NCBI GenBank assembly: GCA_020630615.1
Contig: JAHDBA010000007.1
Span: 37,023 to 101,022 of the forward strand
Length of the DNA: 64,000 nucleotides
Reading direction: 5' to 3'
From: Myxococcota bacterium
GTDB lineage: Bacteria > Myxococcota > UBA727 > JAHDBA01
The notes beneath the pieces were generated by a model. That model saw only the letters and a program-made list of their open reading frames with translations, did no database searches and was not told the DNA's origin. Positions 11,145-20,644 of the stretch are shown here, one piece after another; the stretch's first letter is position 1, and each line of letters begins with the position of its first letter. The position numbers and the translations under genes are program-made.

Positions 11145-12776
11145 TCAACTCTGCGGGATCGCGCGCAATGCCGCTTTCCCGTTTTTCTGGTAGACTTGAA
11201 ACTCGATATCACGCGTTTGGTATTCCTCGAAAATTCTGTTCCGAGAACTTTCAACCTTTCTCACAAAACGCTCGTAACCAATATTGGCAATGCTTTGTTG
11301 ACAGCGCAAACGTTCTTCCAAAAAGTTCTGGTACAAGGCGAAATAGGCGCGGTCTTCGCCCAACAATGTTTGTGTACTGGACGCTTCATCCCAGACAGCC
11401 CGTGTGTTGCTGTCGCTCTTTGTTTCACGTTCACGTAGGCGTCCACCTTGCAGCCTTAACGGAAGCTCTTGCGCGACTTTAGCCGCTTGTCCTTCCATCA
11501 CGGGTTGACCGGTCAACGAAATATCATGTGTCGCAAAACCATTGAGTTCTGCATTCGTGGGTTTAAGAGTCGTTGCCCCAGCCTTCGCTTCAAACTCTGC
11601 TGGGTTCTTCGGACCGCTCGTGTCCCCTCTGGTCCCCCCCCCTAACAACCGGTCTGAACTTTGAGTCTTTGAGTTGTTTGTGGCGACAAGCTTCTCGGTC
11701 GTCTTTTCAATCGTGTTCTCAGTTGAAGCACGATAGGCAGACTTAAGGTTCTTCACGGACTCGTGCGCGATAGTCTGAGTGCGTTCTATTTCGCTACCCA
11801 ATTCACTCGTCAAACGTACTTTCAATCTTGCAACATCTTCCAATCTCGAATGCTCTTTTGAAATTCTGGTCATCGCCCATGCAACCCAAGCTGAAAGAAG
11901 AGCCATTAGAATCAGAATCAAAAATTGTAGGCGGGCAAGGTGCTGCGTCGTAGCCCGACGGTCGTATTCAACTGTCCAATTTTTCTCGCTTCGGAAGTCT
12001 ACGAATGTCGGCTTTGAAGTTCCCTCCTGAAATACCAACATCCGATTCGCAGCTTTCAGAGGTTCGCGCAGCCATGTTACGCCATCGCCCCACAAGGGCC
12101 AAAGCGATCGTCCCCCGTTATCCTTTGGGGTGAGTTCCTTCGCATCTCCCCATAAATCTAAAAACCTTAATCCTACGATTGAGCCAAACAACCCGCTCTT
12201 CGACGGGAAAATTTGGACCGAAAGCTCAGAATCAAAGTTCAGTAGTTTAATAAAGCGAGCTACTGAATAGGCATAATGTAGATAGCCTCGTCTTTTTTGC
12301 CCCATTTCCGTACCCGCATCGATAAGCGTAGCGATGATCACTGCCTCATGCTCGGCAGTCGCGCCGAAGTAGGTTAACTGGATGGGCTTTTCTGAGTTTT
12401 TACGATCGAGCTTTAAATGGGATTCCAAGCTCTCTAAGCTTTGCACATCAATTGGGAATGTTGGTAAAACCTGCCTCTCACCCTCCCATATCATCGCGAT
12501 GGAATTGGGCATCACATGGTCCTTTGAGTCCAACATATCCATCAACATCTGACTGGATCTTGGCTCAGGTCGACTTTTCAAAAGGGCAAGATTGAAGCGC
12601 ATCGACGCGTTAATGTTTTGAATATACGTTGTCCAAGTCTTCTCAACATCGGCAACGATGTCTGCTGTGTTCTCCGATCTTTCATGCCCTGTACTCGCAA
12701 GACGCATGATCAATACGTTTAGAACCACCAAAAGTAGTAGTGTACAGAGCCACACTATCGTGCGTACACGAAACAT
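11145..12776 (-). CDS. Two-TM membrane protein with MXAN_5187-like C-terminal domain
   Basis: A 543-residue protein. TM1 is at about residues 5-24 and TM2 at about 282-303, enclosing a 250-residue periplasmic region as in sensory receptors. A low-complexity charged cytoplasmic segment follows. The C-terminal 70 residues (YFALYQNFLEERL... YERFVRKV... FQVYQKNGKAALRA) resemble, from memory, the domain that closes MXAN_5187-type myxobacterial proteins. No HAMP, kinase or methyl-accepting domain is visible. A TTG start at 12809 is possible but would overlap the kinase gene; ATG 12776 lies 2 bp after the kinase stop behind CAGGG and is preferred. Coupling to the kinase gene suggests the two act in one signalling route (inference). 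Confidence 0.75.
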   Translation of the reverse strand: MFRVRTIVWLCTLLLLVVLNVLIMRLASTGHERSENTADIVADVEKTWTTYIQNINASMRFNLALLKSRPEPRSSQMLMDMLDSKDHVMPNSIAMIWEGERQVLPTFPIDVQSLESLESHLKLDRKNSEKPIQLTYFGATAEHEAVIIATLIDAGTEMGQKRRGYLHYAYSVARFIKLLNFDSELSVQIFPSKSGLFGSIVGLRFLDLWGDAKELTPKDNGGRSLWPLWGDGVTWLREPLKAANRMLVFQEGTSKPTFVDFRSEKNWTVEYDRRATTQHLARLQFLILILMALLSAWVAWAMTRISKEHSRLEDVARLKVRLTSELGSEIERTQTIAHESVKNLKSAYRASTENTIEKTTEKLVATNNSKTQSSDRLLGGGTRGDTSGPKNPAEFEAKAGATTLKPTNAELNGFATHDISLTGQPVMEGQAAKVAQELPLRLQGGRLRERETKSDSNTRAVWDEASSTQTLLGEDRAYFALYQNFLEERLRCQQSIANIGYERFVRKVESSRNRIFEEYQTRDIEFQVYQKNGKAALRAIPQS

Positions 12777-12778
12777 AT

Positions 12779-14911
12779 TTAAAGCCCTGAAACGACGGTG
12801 TTTAGCCAATCGGCCTGGAGATCACCAAATACACATGCGCCAGAGTCGCAAGCAAGCCCCAACTTAACACTCTCCTCTTTCGCCCAGCTTCCGACTCGAG
12901 TTTGCTCACCGAAAGCTGTGCACGAAGGTGTTTCCAATGTCAGATCACATTCAAGAGAAAGTTGCTTTGACGCTTCACCGGTGCATGCACGAGGGTGAAC
13001 TTGTGGACCACCTTCAGCGCCAATTTCAACCCAAGCACAACTGCCATTCGATAGTTTGACCCAACCCAAAGCTGAAGATTTTCCCATCAGAAAAATTCCA
13101 CCATACCCAAGTTTGGTGACTTCGCTTCTGTCACCCTTTCTGGTTTTAGAAGTTTCACGCCCTTTAACTTTTTGTAGTTCAGCGGACAACTTCCATCGTC
13201 GCGCCGGTATTGCAGAGTCATGAATAAGCATCGCAACCTCTTGACGTGATTGGCTCACGTCAAGGTACTCAAAAAGTCCGGTGTCATGTAAGGACCAGCC
13301 CGTTGATGTTGCCGTCCAGTCCTCATAGGTACGACCCGGTTGCATCGCCAACAACCCCTTCGGCTCAGAGGCGTCAAGCGACAGCTGCTCATTCCCGCTG
13401 AACGTCTGCTCCTCGGAATCAGGAGAGAATGCAAACCAGCTCGACACGACAATCGACAGTAGGAGTAGTGCTCCCCCAATTGATAATATCAAAGGAGCGC
13501 TCAGAAAGCGTTTAGCCGTATCAACCAACCCTTCCCAATCTTGCCCTGTAGCGGGGAGCTCATCGACAGAAGTTCCGATCTCCGACATCCGTACTTCCTT
13601 GATGGGGGTCGGAGGAATGGAGAAATCAGTAATTGGGTCGAGAAAGTCACCCGCATTCCAGTCAGGGTTGCTCCCTTCCACGAATCCTTCGGCTTTTTGA
13701 AGCGTCTTTGATGAAACGACCCCACCCAAGAGACGTTGCTGTCGCGCATCATCATACTTTTTAGCGCTTTTACCTTTTCGAGTACGGCGCATTAAATCTT
13801 TTTCCACTCTTTTCAAGGCTGAATCGAGTTCGTAACAGGTACGAAAGCGTTTGTCCGCCGATTGCGCCAATGCAGTATTCAGTGCACGGTCAAGTGACTT
13901 TGGTAGATGAGATAAGCCTGGCCTTTCGCTCGGTAAATGAAAACGTCCTAGCGGAAGGTCACCCGTGACCATCTCATACAAGATTACACCCAAGGCATAT
14001 ATATCGGCTGCGGGACCCACGCGTTTTGCATCTGTTCGCTGCTCTGGCGCCATATAGTTGGGTGTGCCCATTGTCATACGACTTTTCGTAAGATTTGGGT
14101 GTGGATCCTCTGTTCCCATACCGGCAAGACCGAAATCAACCAAGATTAAACGTTCGTCATAGTTGCCACGATCGTCACAGGTATCTTGAACAAGAATATT
14201 TTCAGGTTTGAGATCACGATGAACGACAGATTCACGATGAGCAGCTTCAAGCGCTTGAGCAACCTGACGGGCATAGCGAACAGCTCGCAAGGGTGGCAAC
14301 CCTTCTTTTTTCATCAAACGCCTTAAGGAGACGCCTTCCACATAGGGCATGCTCAAAAAGTGCCATTTTTCGAAAACGCCTCGCTCCAAGATCGAAACAA
14401 CACCCTGATGGCTGACCGCATCAAGTGCTGCTGCCTCGCGTTCAAAACGTGCAATAAAATCGTCTCGTTCCGCAAGTTCAAGAGAAAGTACTTTGACAGC
14501 GACAAGTCCATCATAATCTCGACGTTTTGCCTTATAGACCTGTCCCATTGCTCCCTTTCCAATTAAAGAAAGCATGGTGTATCCGGGTAATCGAGGTGTC
14601 TCAATGTTTTCGTTTTTTTGACCGTGCTTTTGCTCTACCCGAGAGCTTACCTTTGAGCGTCGACGTTTTGTTGCTGGCCGACTGAACGGTGTGGCTTCCC
14701 TGCTGCCAACCCGAGACTCTACAAAGGTCTCCAGTAGGACATCAAACTCTTCTGGCTCAGAGCCTCTCGGAGCCCCCTCTCCGGAGCGTGCATCCGAATC
14801 ACGATAGCGCCGGGCAAGTGCAGGGTGTATCCCGAGCTCTGAAGAAAGGTCAGAAGACAAGTCAGAGGCACGCTCTGTTGAGGTTCGAGATTCGCTGACG
14901 CCGGATTTCAT
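12779..14911 (-). CDS. Transmembrane eukaryotic-like serine/threonine protein kinase
   Basis: A 710-residue Hanks-type kinase. A disordered Ser/Glu/Arg-rich leader of about 110 residues precedes the kinase domain. The glycine loop is GKGAMGQVY (about 118-126), the ATP-anchoring Lys lies in VAVKVL (about 140), the catalytic loop is HRDLKPEN (231-238), the magnesium motif is DFG (259-261), and the activation segment ends APEQ (288-291). All catalytic residues are present, so it should be active. One TM helix at about 473-495 is followed by about 215 residues outside the membrane with several Cys and no PASTA repeats. The ATG at 14911 has AGGGAG 10 nt upstream and is preferred to the TTG at 14935. 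It heads an apparent three-gene operon with the sensor-like and SpoIID genes. Confidence 0.9.
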   Translation of the reverse strand: MKSGVSESRTSTERASDLSSDLSSELGIHPALARRYRDSDARSGEGAPRGSEPEEFDVLLETFVESRVGSREATPFSRPATKRRRSKVSSRVEQKHGQKNENIETPRLPGYTMLSLIGKGAMGQVYKAKRRDYDGLVAVKVLSLELAERDDFIARFEREAAALDAVSHQGVVSILERGVFEKWHFLSMPYVEGVSLRRLMKKEGLPPLRAVRYARQVAQALEAAHRESVVHRDLKPENILVQDTCDDRGNYDERLILVDFGLAGMGTEDPHPNLTKSRMTMGTPNYMAPEQRTDAKRVGPAADIYALGVILYEMVTGDLPLGRFHLPSERPGLSHLPKSLDRALNTALAQSADKRFRTCYELDSALKRVEKDLMRRTRKGKSAKKYDDARQQRLLGGVVSSKTLQKAEGFVEGSNPDWNAGDFLDPITDFSIPPTPIKEVRMSEIGTSVDELPATGQDWEGLVDTAKRFLSAPLILSIGGALLLLSIVVSSWFAFSPDSEEQTFSGNEQLSLDASEPKGLLAMQPGRTYEDWTATSTGWSLHDTGLFEYLDVSQSRQEVAMLIHDSAIPARRWKLSAELQKVKGRETSKTRKGDRSEVTKLGYGGIFLMGKSSALGWVKLSNGSCAWVEIGAEGGPQVHPRACTGEASKQLSLECDLTLETPSCTAFGEQTRVGSWAKEESVKLGLACDSGACVFGDLQADWLNTVVSGL

Positions 14912-15065
14912 CAAAGAAAAACTCCCTGCACCCAATCGACATTACCACCCAATCGGAGACAAGAAGATCCTAAATCATTTTCACATCAAATGCGAAAATT
15001 ATTCGAAAAAAATTTCGATCTATAGTATCGCGATCTGAAGCGCATAGAGATCACTTTAGATCGAC

Positions 15066-15785
15066 TTATGCACGATAACGCATTCGTCCTCGTTGAGCTT
15101 TTTGAAGTGCAGGGTGGGTTTCCAGTTGAAATTGGTACCATGGGTCCCCGTATCCTTTCATTTTCATTTTCTTCCCGTTCTGCAGTGCGCGAAGGTTCTG
15201 TTTGAGATAAGGGTCTTTTTCACCCAGCGTCTCTTCCCCTTGAGCGAGAACTCGAATTGCTTCGTCTTTATTGCCCGCTTTCCAATTCAAGTACCCCCAA
15301 AGTGACCACATTAAGCCTTGCTTGGGCGATGTTTTTGATGTCATCGTCATCGTCTCATTCATGGAGGTAAAGTCCTTGCGCTTATACTGTAAAATCGCAA
15401 GCATCGCCTTTGCTTGCCAGGACTTCGACCATGCTGTGTTCAAATAGGGCTCTGCAGCTTTATACTTTTGTTGCATAAAGAGAAGAGTCCCTATCTGACC
15501 ATCCATAATCTTTGCAAAGAGTGGCTGCCACCACTCATATTGAGATTTGAGGTCAATCATTTTGTCCACTGCTGCGCCAACGTAGCTTGGACCACGTTGA
15601 AGATCTTTTTGAATTTGGAGCATTTCAATTTGAATCTTTTTATTGAAAAATCGATTCATTAAGAAGAAGCAAATACCAAAACCAAGCAATGCAAAGAAAA
15701 CACCCGTCCAAAGGTTTTCAAGAACAAAAAAGCCGAGTGAAAATCCAAGGATCGAGGCAATCGCAGAACAAAAAATATTATACAT
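15066..15785 (-). CDS. Membrane-anchored TPR-like protein
   Basis: A 239-residue protein. Two adjacent hydrophobic segments (about residues 2-24 and 26-44) anchor it in the inner membrane. The remainder is helical with degenerate TPR-like pairs (QKYKAAEPYLNTAWSKSWQAKAMLAIL; GYLNWKAGNKDEAIRVLAQGEE). It ends in a basic tail. No catalytic motif was seen and the function is not recognised. ATG 15785 follows GGAAGG at 8 nt, better placed than the GTG three codons upstream. It is the last gene of the run descending from rsmD, about 80 bp after recO. Confidence 0.6.
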   Translation of the reverse strand: MYNIFCSAIASILGFSLGFFVLENLWTGVFFALLGFGICFFLMNRFFNKKIQIEMLQIQKDLQRGPSYVGAAVDKMIDLKSQYEWWQPLFAKIMDGQIGTLLFMQQKYKAAEPYLNTAWSKSWQAKAMLAILQYKRKDFTSMNETMTMTSKTSPKQGLMWSLWGYLNWKAGNKDEAIRVLAQGEETLGEKDPYLKQNLRALQNGKKMKMKGYGDPWYQFQLETHPALQKAQRGRMRYRA

Positions 15786-15864
15786 TAAAAACACCTTCCT
15801 TCTCGCATATACCTTCTTTTTATAGACATGATTTTACGAAGTGTACAGACACTAGAAGCATGCT

Positions 15865-16632
15865 TTACAGAGTTTTACTCATCTTTTTCAGAAAAGATGC
15901 AGCTCGAGGTAAAGGCCAATCTTGTGCAAGCCGAGCATGATTGAAAAACCGACCCAAAACCCGAAGGTCATTTCTATCAAGCTCATCATGATAACTAGAA
16001 TATAAATGTGGAGCAGTCGACTGTCTCAGTTCAGTGAGCAGTAGAAGTCCTTGGTAGGATATCTCATATTCATTCCTCTCAAGACTCAAGCTTGCACAGC
16101 GATCCTTCACACAGACACAAGAACCATTCGCACAATTAAAGCGGTATGAAGCTTCTTCAGCAACTGCGCATTGTTTCAAATCTACACCAGGCAGTATTCC
16201 TTGCCCATGGGCCAAGCACAACTCGAAAATACGCATGACAGAGATATCCTGATGGGTACCTTCTATCGTTTTCAACGCCCAATCCAAAAGCGTGTAAAGG
16301 CCAGTGCTTTCGGAGCTATTTTGAGCAACAATCTCAACCCACTCGGCAACATAACTTTTGCGCCCAAAAACCAAAGGATCAAGATTTTGAAAACCCAGCG
16401 GGTTGTGTGCATCAAAACTCTTAAGCACGCCCAACTCACTTTTTACGTTTTGAGTGATGACCGCTTCACCCTTGGCCAAATTCTCAATTCGACCACGGCG
16501 ACGAGCCGATTTACCACCAAAAACTTTAAGGGAAAGCATTCCTTGAGTGTCCGAAAAGAAATTCACAATTCGAAGCTGGTCATTAACCGGTCTTACCCTA
16601 AGAATATAACCTTCATGGGTGGAGGACCTCAT
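15865..16632 (-). CDS. recO: DNA repair protein RecO
   Basis: A 255-residue RecO, the recombination mediator that with RecR loads RecA onto SSB-coated DNA. The N-terminal OB-fold (EGYILRVRPVNDQLRIVNFFSDTQG) is followed by GGKSARRRGRIENL. The helical domain carries a four-Cys zinc site beginning at GVDLKQCAV and continuing through CANGSCVCVKDRC. Length and order match the family. GAGAGGTG lies just ahead of ATG 16632. It sits between two TPR genes, about 34 bp downstream of the Tgl/PilF-like gene. Confidence 0.88.
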   Translation of the reverse strand: MRSSTHEGYILRVRPVNDQLRIVNFFSDTQGMLSLKVFGGKSARRRGRIENLAKGEAVITQNVKSELGVLKSFDAHNPLGFQNLDPLVFGRKSYVAEWVEIVAQNSSESTGLYTLLDWALKTIEGTHQDISVMRIFELCLAHGQGILPGVDLKQCAVAEEASYRFNCANGSCVCVKDRCASLSLERNEYEISYQGLLLLTELRQSTAPHLYSSYHDELDRNDLRVLGRFFNHARLAQDWPLPRAASFLKKMSKTL

Positions 16633-16666
16633 GATGCACCTCTCAACGTATGAAAAAAATCATGCA

Positions 16667-17476
16667 CTAATCTTTTGGGTGAGCACTAAGCCGTTCCCCG
16701 CACGTTTTTGCACCGATATGCCCCTGAAAACGTCTCTCACACTCAACCCAAGTCTGGAATGCTTCAATTTTTTGGGTGTTTCCCCAGTATGCATCACCAA
16801 GCTGAAGCATCGCTGCACTCAGCAAAGGTTCTCCAACCTTCTCAGACTTCCCATCAACGTCACAACGCGAGAAAAATTCTTCGGTGTATTGAATCGTCAT
16901 CTCGTGCTCTTGAAGTGCGGCTGTTGCTTCGCCCAACTTCACATACGCAGCACACATCATGGGTTGCATCTGCAATGCGTTTTGATAATGGATTTTTGCC
17001 CTTTCAAAGTCGTTCTTGACCATATGAGCATCGCCCAAGCTTTTTTCTGCATAATAGGGTGTCATGTAAGTGAGCGAGCTTCGAACTTCAGTTAAGCGGG
17101 CAATCGCCTCATCGACGCGGCCTGCGTCCAAAAGAATAACACCCTCAAGATTAAGCGCATCCGGGAAATCGTCTCGCTTCTTTTGTGCGTTTTCGACACT
17201 CGTCAACGCCTTTTGATGCTCGCCAAAACCAAGAAAATAGACGGTCGCACTCAGGTAATCAATGTCAGCATCATCTGGGTCCAGCTTTGAGGCTTTTTGC
17301 AACTCAATTAACGCTTGGCGATATTTTGCGGATGCATCTGCGCGCTCATTTCGCAATTCACTCTCTTGAGCTTCATGAACAAGCGAGAGAGCACCGCGAT
17401 AGATTGACTTTGCCACTTCGCGCTCTCGAACACTGGGACGATGTGCACAACACAATGAAGTTGCCATCATGCACAC
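16667..17476 (-). CDS. TPR protein resembling PilF/Tgl pilotins
   Basis: About 269 residues with consecutive TPRs. The pattern YMTPYYAEKSLGDA and FERAKIHYQNALQMQP followed by MCAAYVKLGEA resembles the PilF/Tgl family of outer-membrane lipoproteins that help assemble the type IV pilus secretin. This is recognition by pattern only, so moderate. The start is uncertain: neither GTG 17476 nor the nearby ATGs has a ribosome site, and the frame is open upstream through a hydrophobic stretch that would complete a signal peptide. A G-run (AAGGGGGGC) that could serve as the ribosome site lies about 45 bp further upstream, before codons that are not standard starts. TSLCC could be a lipobox. Confidence 0.6.
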   Translation of the reverse strand: MCMMATSLCCAHRPSVREREVAKSIYRGALSLVHEAQESELRNERADASAKYRQALIELQKASKLDPDDADIDYLSATVYFLGFGEHQKALTSVENAQKKRDDFPDALNLEGVILLDAGRVDEAIARLTEVRSSLTYMTPYYAEKSLGDAHMVKNDFERAKIHYQNALQMQPMMCAAYVKLGEATAALQEHEMTIQYTEEFFSRCDVDGKSEKVGEPLLSAAMLQLGDAYWGNTQKIEAFQTWVECERRFQGHIGAKTCGERLSAHPKD

Positions 17477-17533
17477 GAGAAGGAAGCGATGGACCCAATA
17501 GTGTTTTGAGAGTAAAACGATGCCCCCCTTCTT

Positions 17534-18154
17534 TTAAAGCGTTCGTCGTACAAGTTCGGCTTTTTGCTCTTGTGCGTCTAAAACAATCTCTTCTTGTAGA
17601 TTTTGATTCTCAGATGCATTCCGTGCATATTCATAAAGCACTTTATCGAAGACGACGTTGTCTTTGGTTAAGAGCCCTTTCCCGATCAAGATGCGAAGCT
17701 GATGTTTTGGGGAGTGACTTACATGTCCTTGGCCTCGACGTTTAAGGGCTGAAAAGCGAAGGTCGTTGTGCCCCTCTTTAACGAACTTGCTGATATCAAT
17801 AACGCGTTGCTCACGCCGGTCATCAAATCGTTCAACCCATCGACCATTGATGAAAAGATCGACTTCATAATCCACCAACCCTGGATGTGTGGCCTCCGCA
17901 ACCAGGAGTGTCTTTTTAGAATCCGAGTGCTGTGCATTCTTACTTTTTGCTGAAGCCACTTTTTCAACGCGATAACCCTTTGCAACAATGTTAATGTTTC
18001 CGGTAGCGTCAATCTCAACACGAGCATTCTCGATAACTTGGTTCTGCACACCAGCCAAAGAATCCCCATTTAAGGTCACCGACTTTGTTGTGTTTGCAGA
18101 AACGGCCGATGCGAAAACAAAATTTAGCGCGAAAATCACAAGCAGTTTTTTCAT
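17534..18154 (-). CDS. Secreted protein of unknown function
   Basis: A 206-residue protein. A clear Sec signal peptide (MKKLLVIFALNFVFASAVSA) predicts export to the periplasm. The mature part has a beta-rich central region with DLFINGRWVERFDDRREQ and then HNDLRFSALKRRGQGHVS, suggestive of a compact beta domain, and a helical C-terminus. I do not recognise a family. The ribosome site GGAG sits 8 nt before ATG 18154. It lies between the aminotransferase gene (33 bp upstream) and the TPR gene, on the same strand. Confidence 0.65.
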   Translation of the reverse strand: MKKLLVIFALNFVFASAVSANTTKSVTLNGDSLAGVQNQVIENARVEIDATGNINIVAKGYRVEKVASAKSKNAQHSDSKKTLLVAEATHPGLVDYEVDLFINGRWVERFDDRREQRVIDISKFVKEGHNDLRFSALKRRGQGHVSHSPKHQLRILIGKGLLTKDNVVFDKVLYEYARNASENQNLQEEIVLDAQEQKAELVRRTL

Positions 18155-18187
18155 TCGATTTGCTCCGTCTTTTTAGATCTCAGTAAC

Positions 18188-19396
18188 TTAAGATCGAGCG
18201 TTGCAGTATTCAACGATCCGCTCAACACCCTTTCGTAGTGCTTCATCCGAAACTGCAAAGCTAATCCGAAAACTATTGGGAAGTTCAAAAGCTTCCCCTG
18301 GCACAGACCCAACATGCGCCTCCTGCAGTAAGGCAGCTGCAACAGATGGATGCCCATCTTGAATACGCTCAACATAATCATCCTTGCAGCATACAAGCGC
18401 ATAAAATGCGCCTTCGGGGACGATTACTTCGAGAGCATCGCAGGCGTCAAGGGTCGTACAAGCATAATCACGACGCTCTTGGTATTTGAGGCGCATTGTT
18501 TCAATTGCGCTTTTTACAGCTTTCGTCTCTTGAAATGCAAGAACAGCTCCTTTTTGCGCCATTGCAGTTGCGCATGAATGGCGTTGTTGCTGGAACTTTA
18601 ACATTCCTGAAATAACAGCCTCGGGCCCCGCCGCGTAGCCAATTCGGTACCCAGTCATCGCATAAGCTTTGGAGGCCCCGTTAACCAGTATCGTTCTTTC
18701 TTTTAATTCAGGCCATCGGGAAACGATAGATTGCGGCGCTTTGTCGAACCATATTTTGTCGTAAATCTCATCACTAATAAGCCAAGTCGAAGGACTCTCA
18801 ACAAGCGCATCTCGCAATACCTTCAGTTTTGATTCGGGCCATACAACTCCGGTTGGGTTTGCAGGACTGTTCAAAATCACCACTTGTGGTTCTTGTGCCA
18901 CGGCTGCTCGAATCGCTGCGTCGCTTGGCACGTACGCGTCTTTGGCACTTGCATGCACCACATCGACATCTGCTCCCGCGAGCTGAATCATATCAAAATA
19001 ACTAACCCAGTAGGGTGCAAAGATGAGAGCACGATCGCCCTCTCCGAGCAGAGCATCAAGAGCCAAAGCCAATGAACTTTTTGCCCCGGGTGTGACAATT
19101 AGCTCTGCTTTTGAATAGGAAATGTCTTGGTCTTCTTTAATACGCTTGGAAATTGCCTCAAGAAGATCGTTGGAACCTCTTGAGGGTGTATAGCGCGTTG
19201 CCCCGACATCAAGGGCATCATGTGTCGCTTGAAGTATGGCTTTCGGTACATCAAAATCAGGTTCGCCGGCACTGAGATTGATAACATCCACCCCTTCAGC
19301 AATCATCTCTTTTGCCTTTTGAGACGCTTGTAGCGTCGCAGAAGGTCGAACCCGATTGAGCCTTTTGGTGTTGAGTGTGCCTTGAAACCTGGACAT
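18188..19396 (-). CDS. Class I/II aspartate aminotransferase (PLP-dependent)
   Basis: A 402-residue fold-type I aminotransferase of the Ib aspartate aminotransferase type (COG0436). Visible residues include SAGEPDFD near 42, the Asn of NSPANPTG near 180, Asp209 and Tyr212 of SDEIY, the PLP-binding Lys243 in NGASKAYAMTGYRIG, and the C-terminal substrate Arg in SFRISFA. It would interconvert aspartate and 2-oxoglutarate with oxaloacetate and glutamate; other acceptors are possible. CAGGAG is well placed before ATG 19396. It is downstream of coaD with a 113-bp gap. Confidence 0.9.
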   Translation of the reverse strand: MSRFQGTLNTKRLNRVRPSATLQASQKAKEMIAEGVDVINLSAGEPDFDVPKAILQATHDALDVGATRYTPSRGSNDLLEAISKRIKEDQDISYSKAELIVTPGAKSSLALALDALLGEGDRALIFAPYWVSYFDMIQLAGADVDVVHASAKDAYVPSDAAIRAAVAQEPQVVILNSPANPTGVVWPESKLKVLRDALVESPSTWLISDEIYDKIWFDKAPQSIVSRWPELKERTILVNGASKAYAMTGYRIGYAAGPEAVISGMLKFQQQRHSCATAMAQKGAVLAFQETKAVKSAIETMRLKYQERRDYACTTLDACDALEVIVPEGAFYALVCCKDDYVERIQDGHPSVAAALLQEAHVGSVPGEAFELPNSFRISFAVSDEALRKGVERIVEYCNARS

Positions 19397-19509
19397 GTGC
19401 TTCTCCTGAATCGTTGCTCTTGCAGTGTCAAAGGCATGGAAAAGATTGTCAAAGAAATGACCGTGAAAACATTTGAATACCCACGATATCTCAACGCCAG
19501 TCTGATGAC

Positions 19510-20010
19510 TTAGACTTTATATTTGTCCTCAAATTTGGCGACCAGCGCTTCGAAAACCGGCTTCGGGACCATAGAGGAAATATCACCTCCCCAACTTGCA
19601 ACCTCACGCACAAGTCTTGACGACAAGTAAAAGTGTGTCTCCCCGGTCATTAGAAACATGGTTTCCACTTCCGCCTTTGCAAGATTACGGTTCATGGTCG
19701 CCAACTGAAACTCATACTCAAAATCTGATACGGCTCGAAGGCCTCGTAAAAGGACCTTCACTCCCTGTTCTCTTGCAAAATCAATCAAAAGACCCTCAAA
19801 CGAACAGACACTCACATTTTTCAGATGCTCAAGAGATGCCTTTGATAAAGCCACCCGCTCAGCAGCACTAAAGGTAGGCTTTTTATTGCGGTTGTTCGCA
19901 ACGGCCAAAATTAGCTCATCGAATAAATCGGCACCACGTTCTAGAATATCCACATGACCATTTGTTAATGGATCAAAACTGCCGGCATAAATAGCTCTAC
20001 GTTTTGTCAT
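19510..20010 (-). CDS. coaD: Phosphopantetheine adenylyltransferase
   Basis: A 166-residue PPAT, the penultimate enzyme of coenzyme A synthesis (4'-phosphopantetheine plus ATP gives dephospho-CoA). The nucleotidyltransferase motif AGSFDPLTNGH is at the N-terminus. RNRKKPTFS, VLLRGLRAVSDFEYEFQLATMN and the ISSTxS-equivalent region LSSRLVREVASWGGD are all present. AGGAG is 5 nt from ATG 20010, so the two in-frame GTGs just upstream are not the start. The gene follows rsmD by 13 bp, the common rsmD-coaD pairing. Confidence 0.96.
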   Translation of the reverse strand: MTKRRAIYAGSFDPLTNGHVDILERGADLFDELILAVANNRNKKPTFSAAERVALSKASLEHLKNVSVCSFEGLLIDFAREQGVKVLLRGLRAVSDFEYEFQLATMNRNLAKAEVETMFLMTGETHFYLSSRLVREVASWGGDISSMVPKPVFEALVAKFEDKYKV

Positions 20011-20023
20011 CACCACTCCTTTT

Positions 20024-20590
20024 CTAATTCTTTTTCTCTATCGTTCGCAGCAGACTTTGTCCGTACCTTTTCTGACGCGTAAGAACGAGTGATTCGGGTA
20101 AAGCAACTGGTGCTTTTGCATCACTTTCATAAAGAATTACACCATTATTTGTAAGAAGATTTTCAAGGGCCTCCCATAATGCTGATGAAGGATGCAGCGC
20201 ATAGGGAGGATCCATAAAAGCGATATCGATGCTCCTCTTTTTAACACGCTGGATATCGATTCCAACATCACTCACGCTAAAACGCAGTTGCAACCTTTCA
20301 CCGCGATTGGGCTGTGACCATAACGTCGTGTGGCGACGGATATTTTCAATGCTCTTGGCGTCTTGATCGACCCAGGTTATCGATTGTGCGCCGCGAGACC
20401 AAGCTTCAAGCCCCAAAACCCCGCTACCGGCATACAGATCGATGACTTTTGCTCCTTGGCAAGCTGAGGGCCCCAAACTCGAAAACATCGCACCACGAAC
20501 TTTCGCGGAGCTAGGTCTAAGACCATCGCGGTCATCAAAAACAACTTTCCGGTTTTTAAAGCGACCTGCGATAATGCGAACGTCTCCCAT
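20024..20590 (-). CDS. rsmD: 16S rRNA guanine-966 N2-methyltransferase
   Basis: A 188-residue SAM-dependent methyltransferase. RIIAGRFKNRKV and LRPSSAKVRGAMFSSLG at the N-terminus are typical of RsmD. VIDLYAGSGVLGLEAWSRGA is the SAM-binding motif I, and FMDPPY near residue 136 is the N6/N2 methyltransferase DPPY motif. It modifies the small-subunit rRNA during assembly. A G-rich ribosome site precedes ATG 20590. It forms an operon with coaD. Confidence 0.93.
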   Translation of the reverse strand: MGDVRIIAGRFKNRKVVFDDRDGLRPSSAKVRGAMFSSLGPSACQGAKVIDLYAGSGVLGLEAWSRGAQSITWVDQDAKSIENIRRHTTLWSQPNRGERLQLRFSVSDVGIDIQRVKKRSIDIAFMDPPYALHPSSALWEALENLLTNNGVILYESDAKAPVALPESLVLTRQKRYGQSLLRTIEKKN

Positions 20591-20644
20591 AACACCCCCG
20601 TAAAAAGCGCAATTTTCAATTCATTCACCCCCTCAAAGTAGAGT

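Noticed and set aside
19425..19453. TTGACA upstream of the aminotransferase gene
   Set aside because: The -35 is perfect, but the sequence at 17 bp spacing (TGACAC) is a poor -10.
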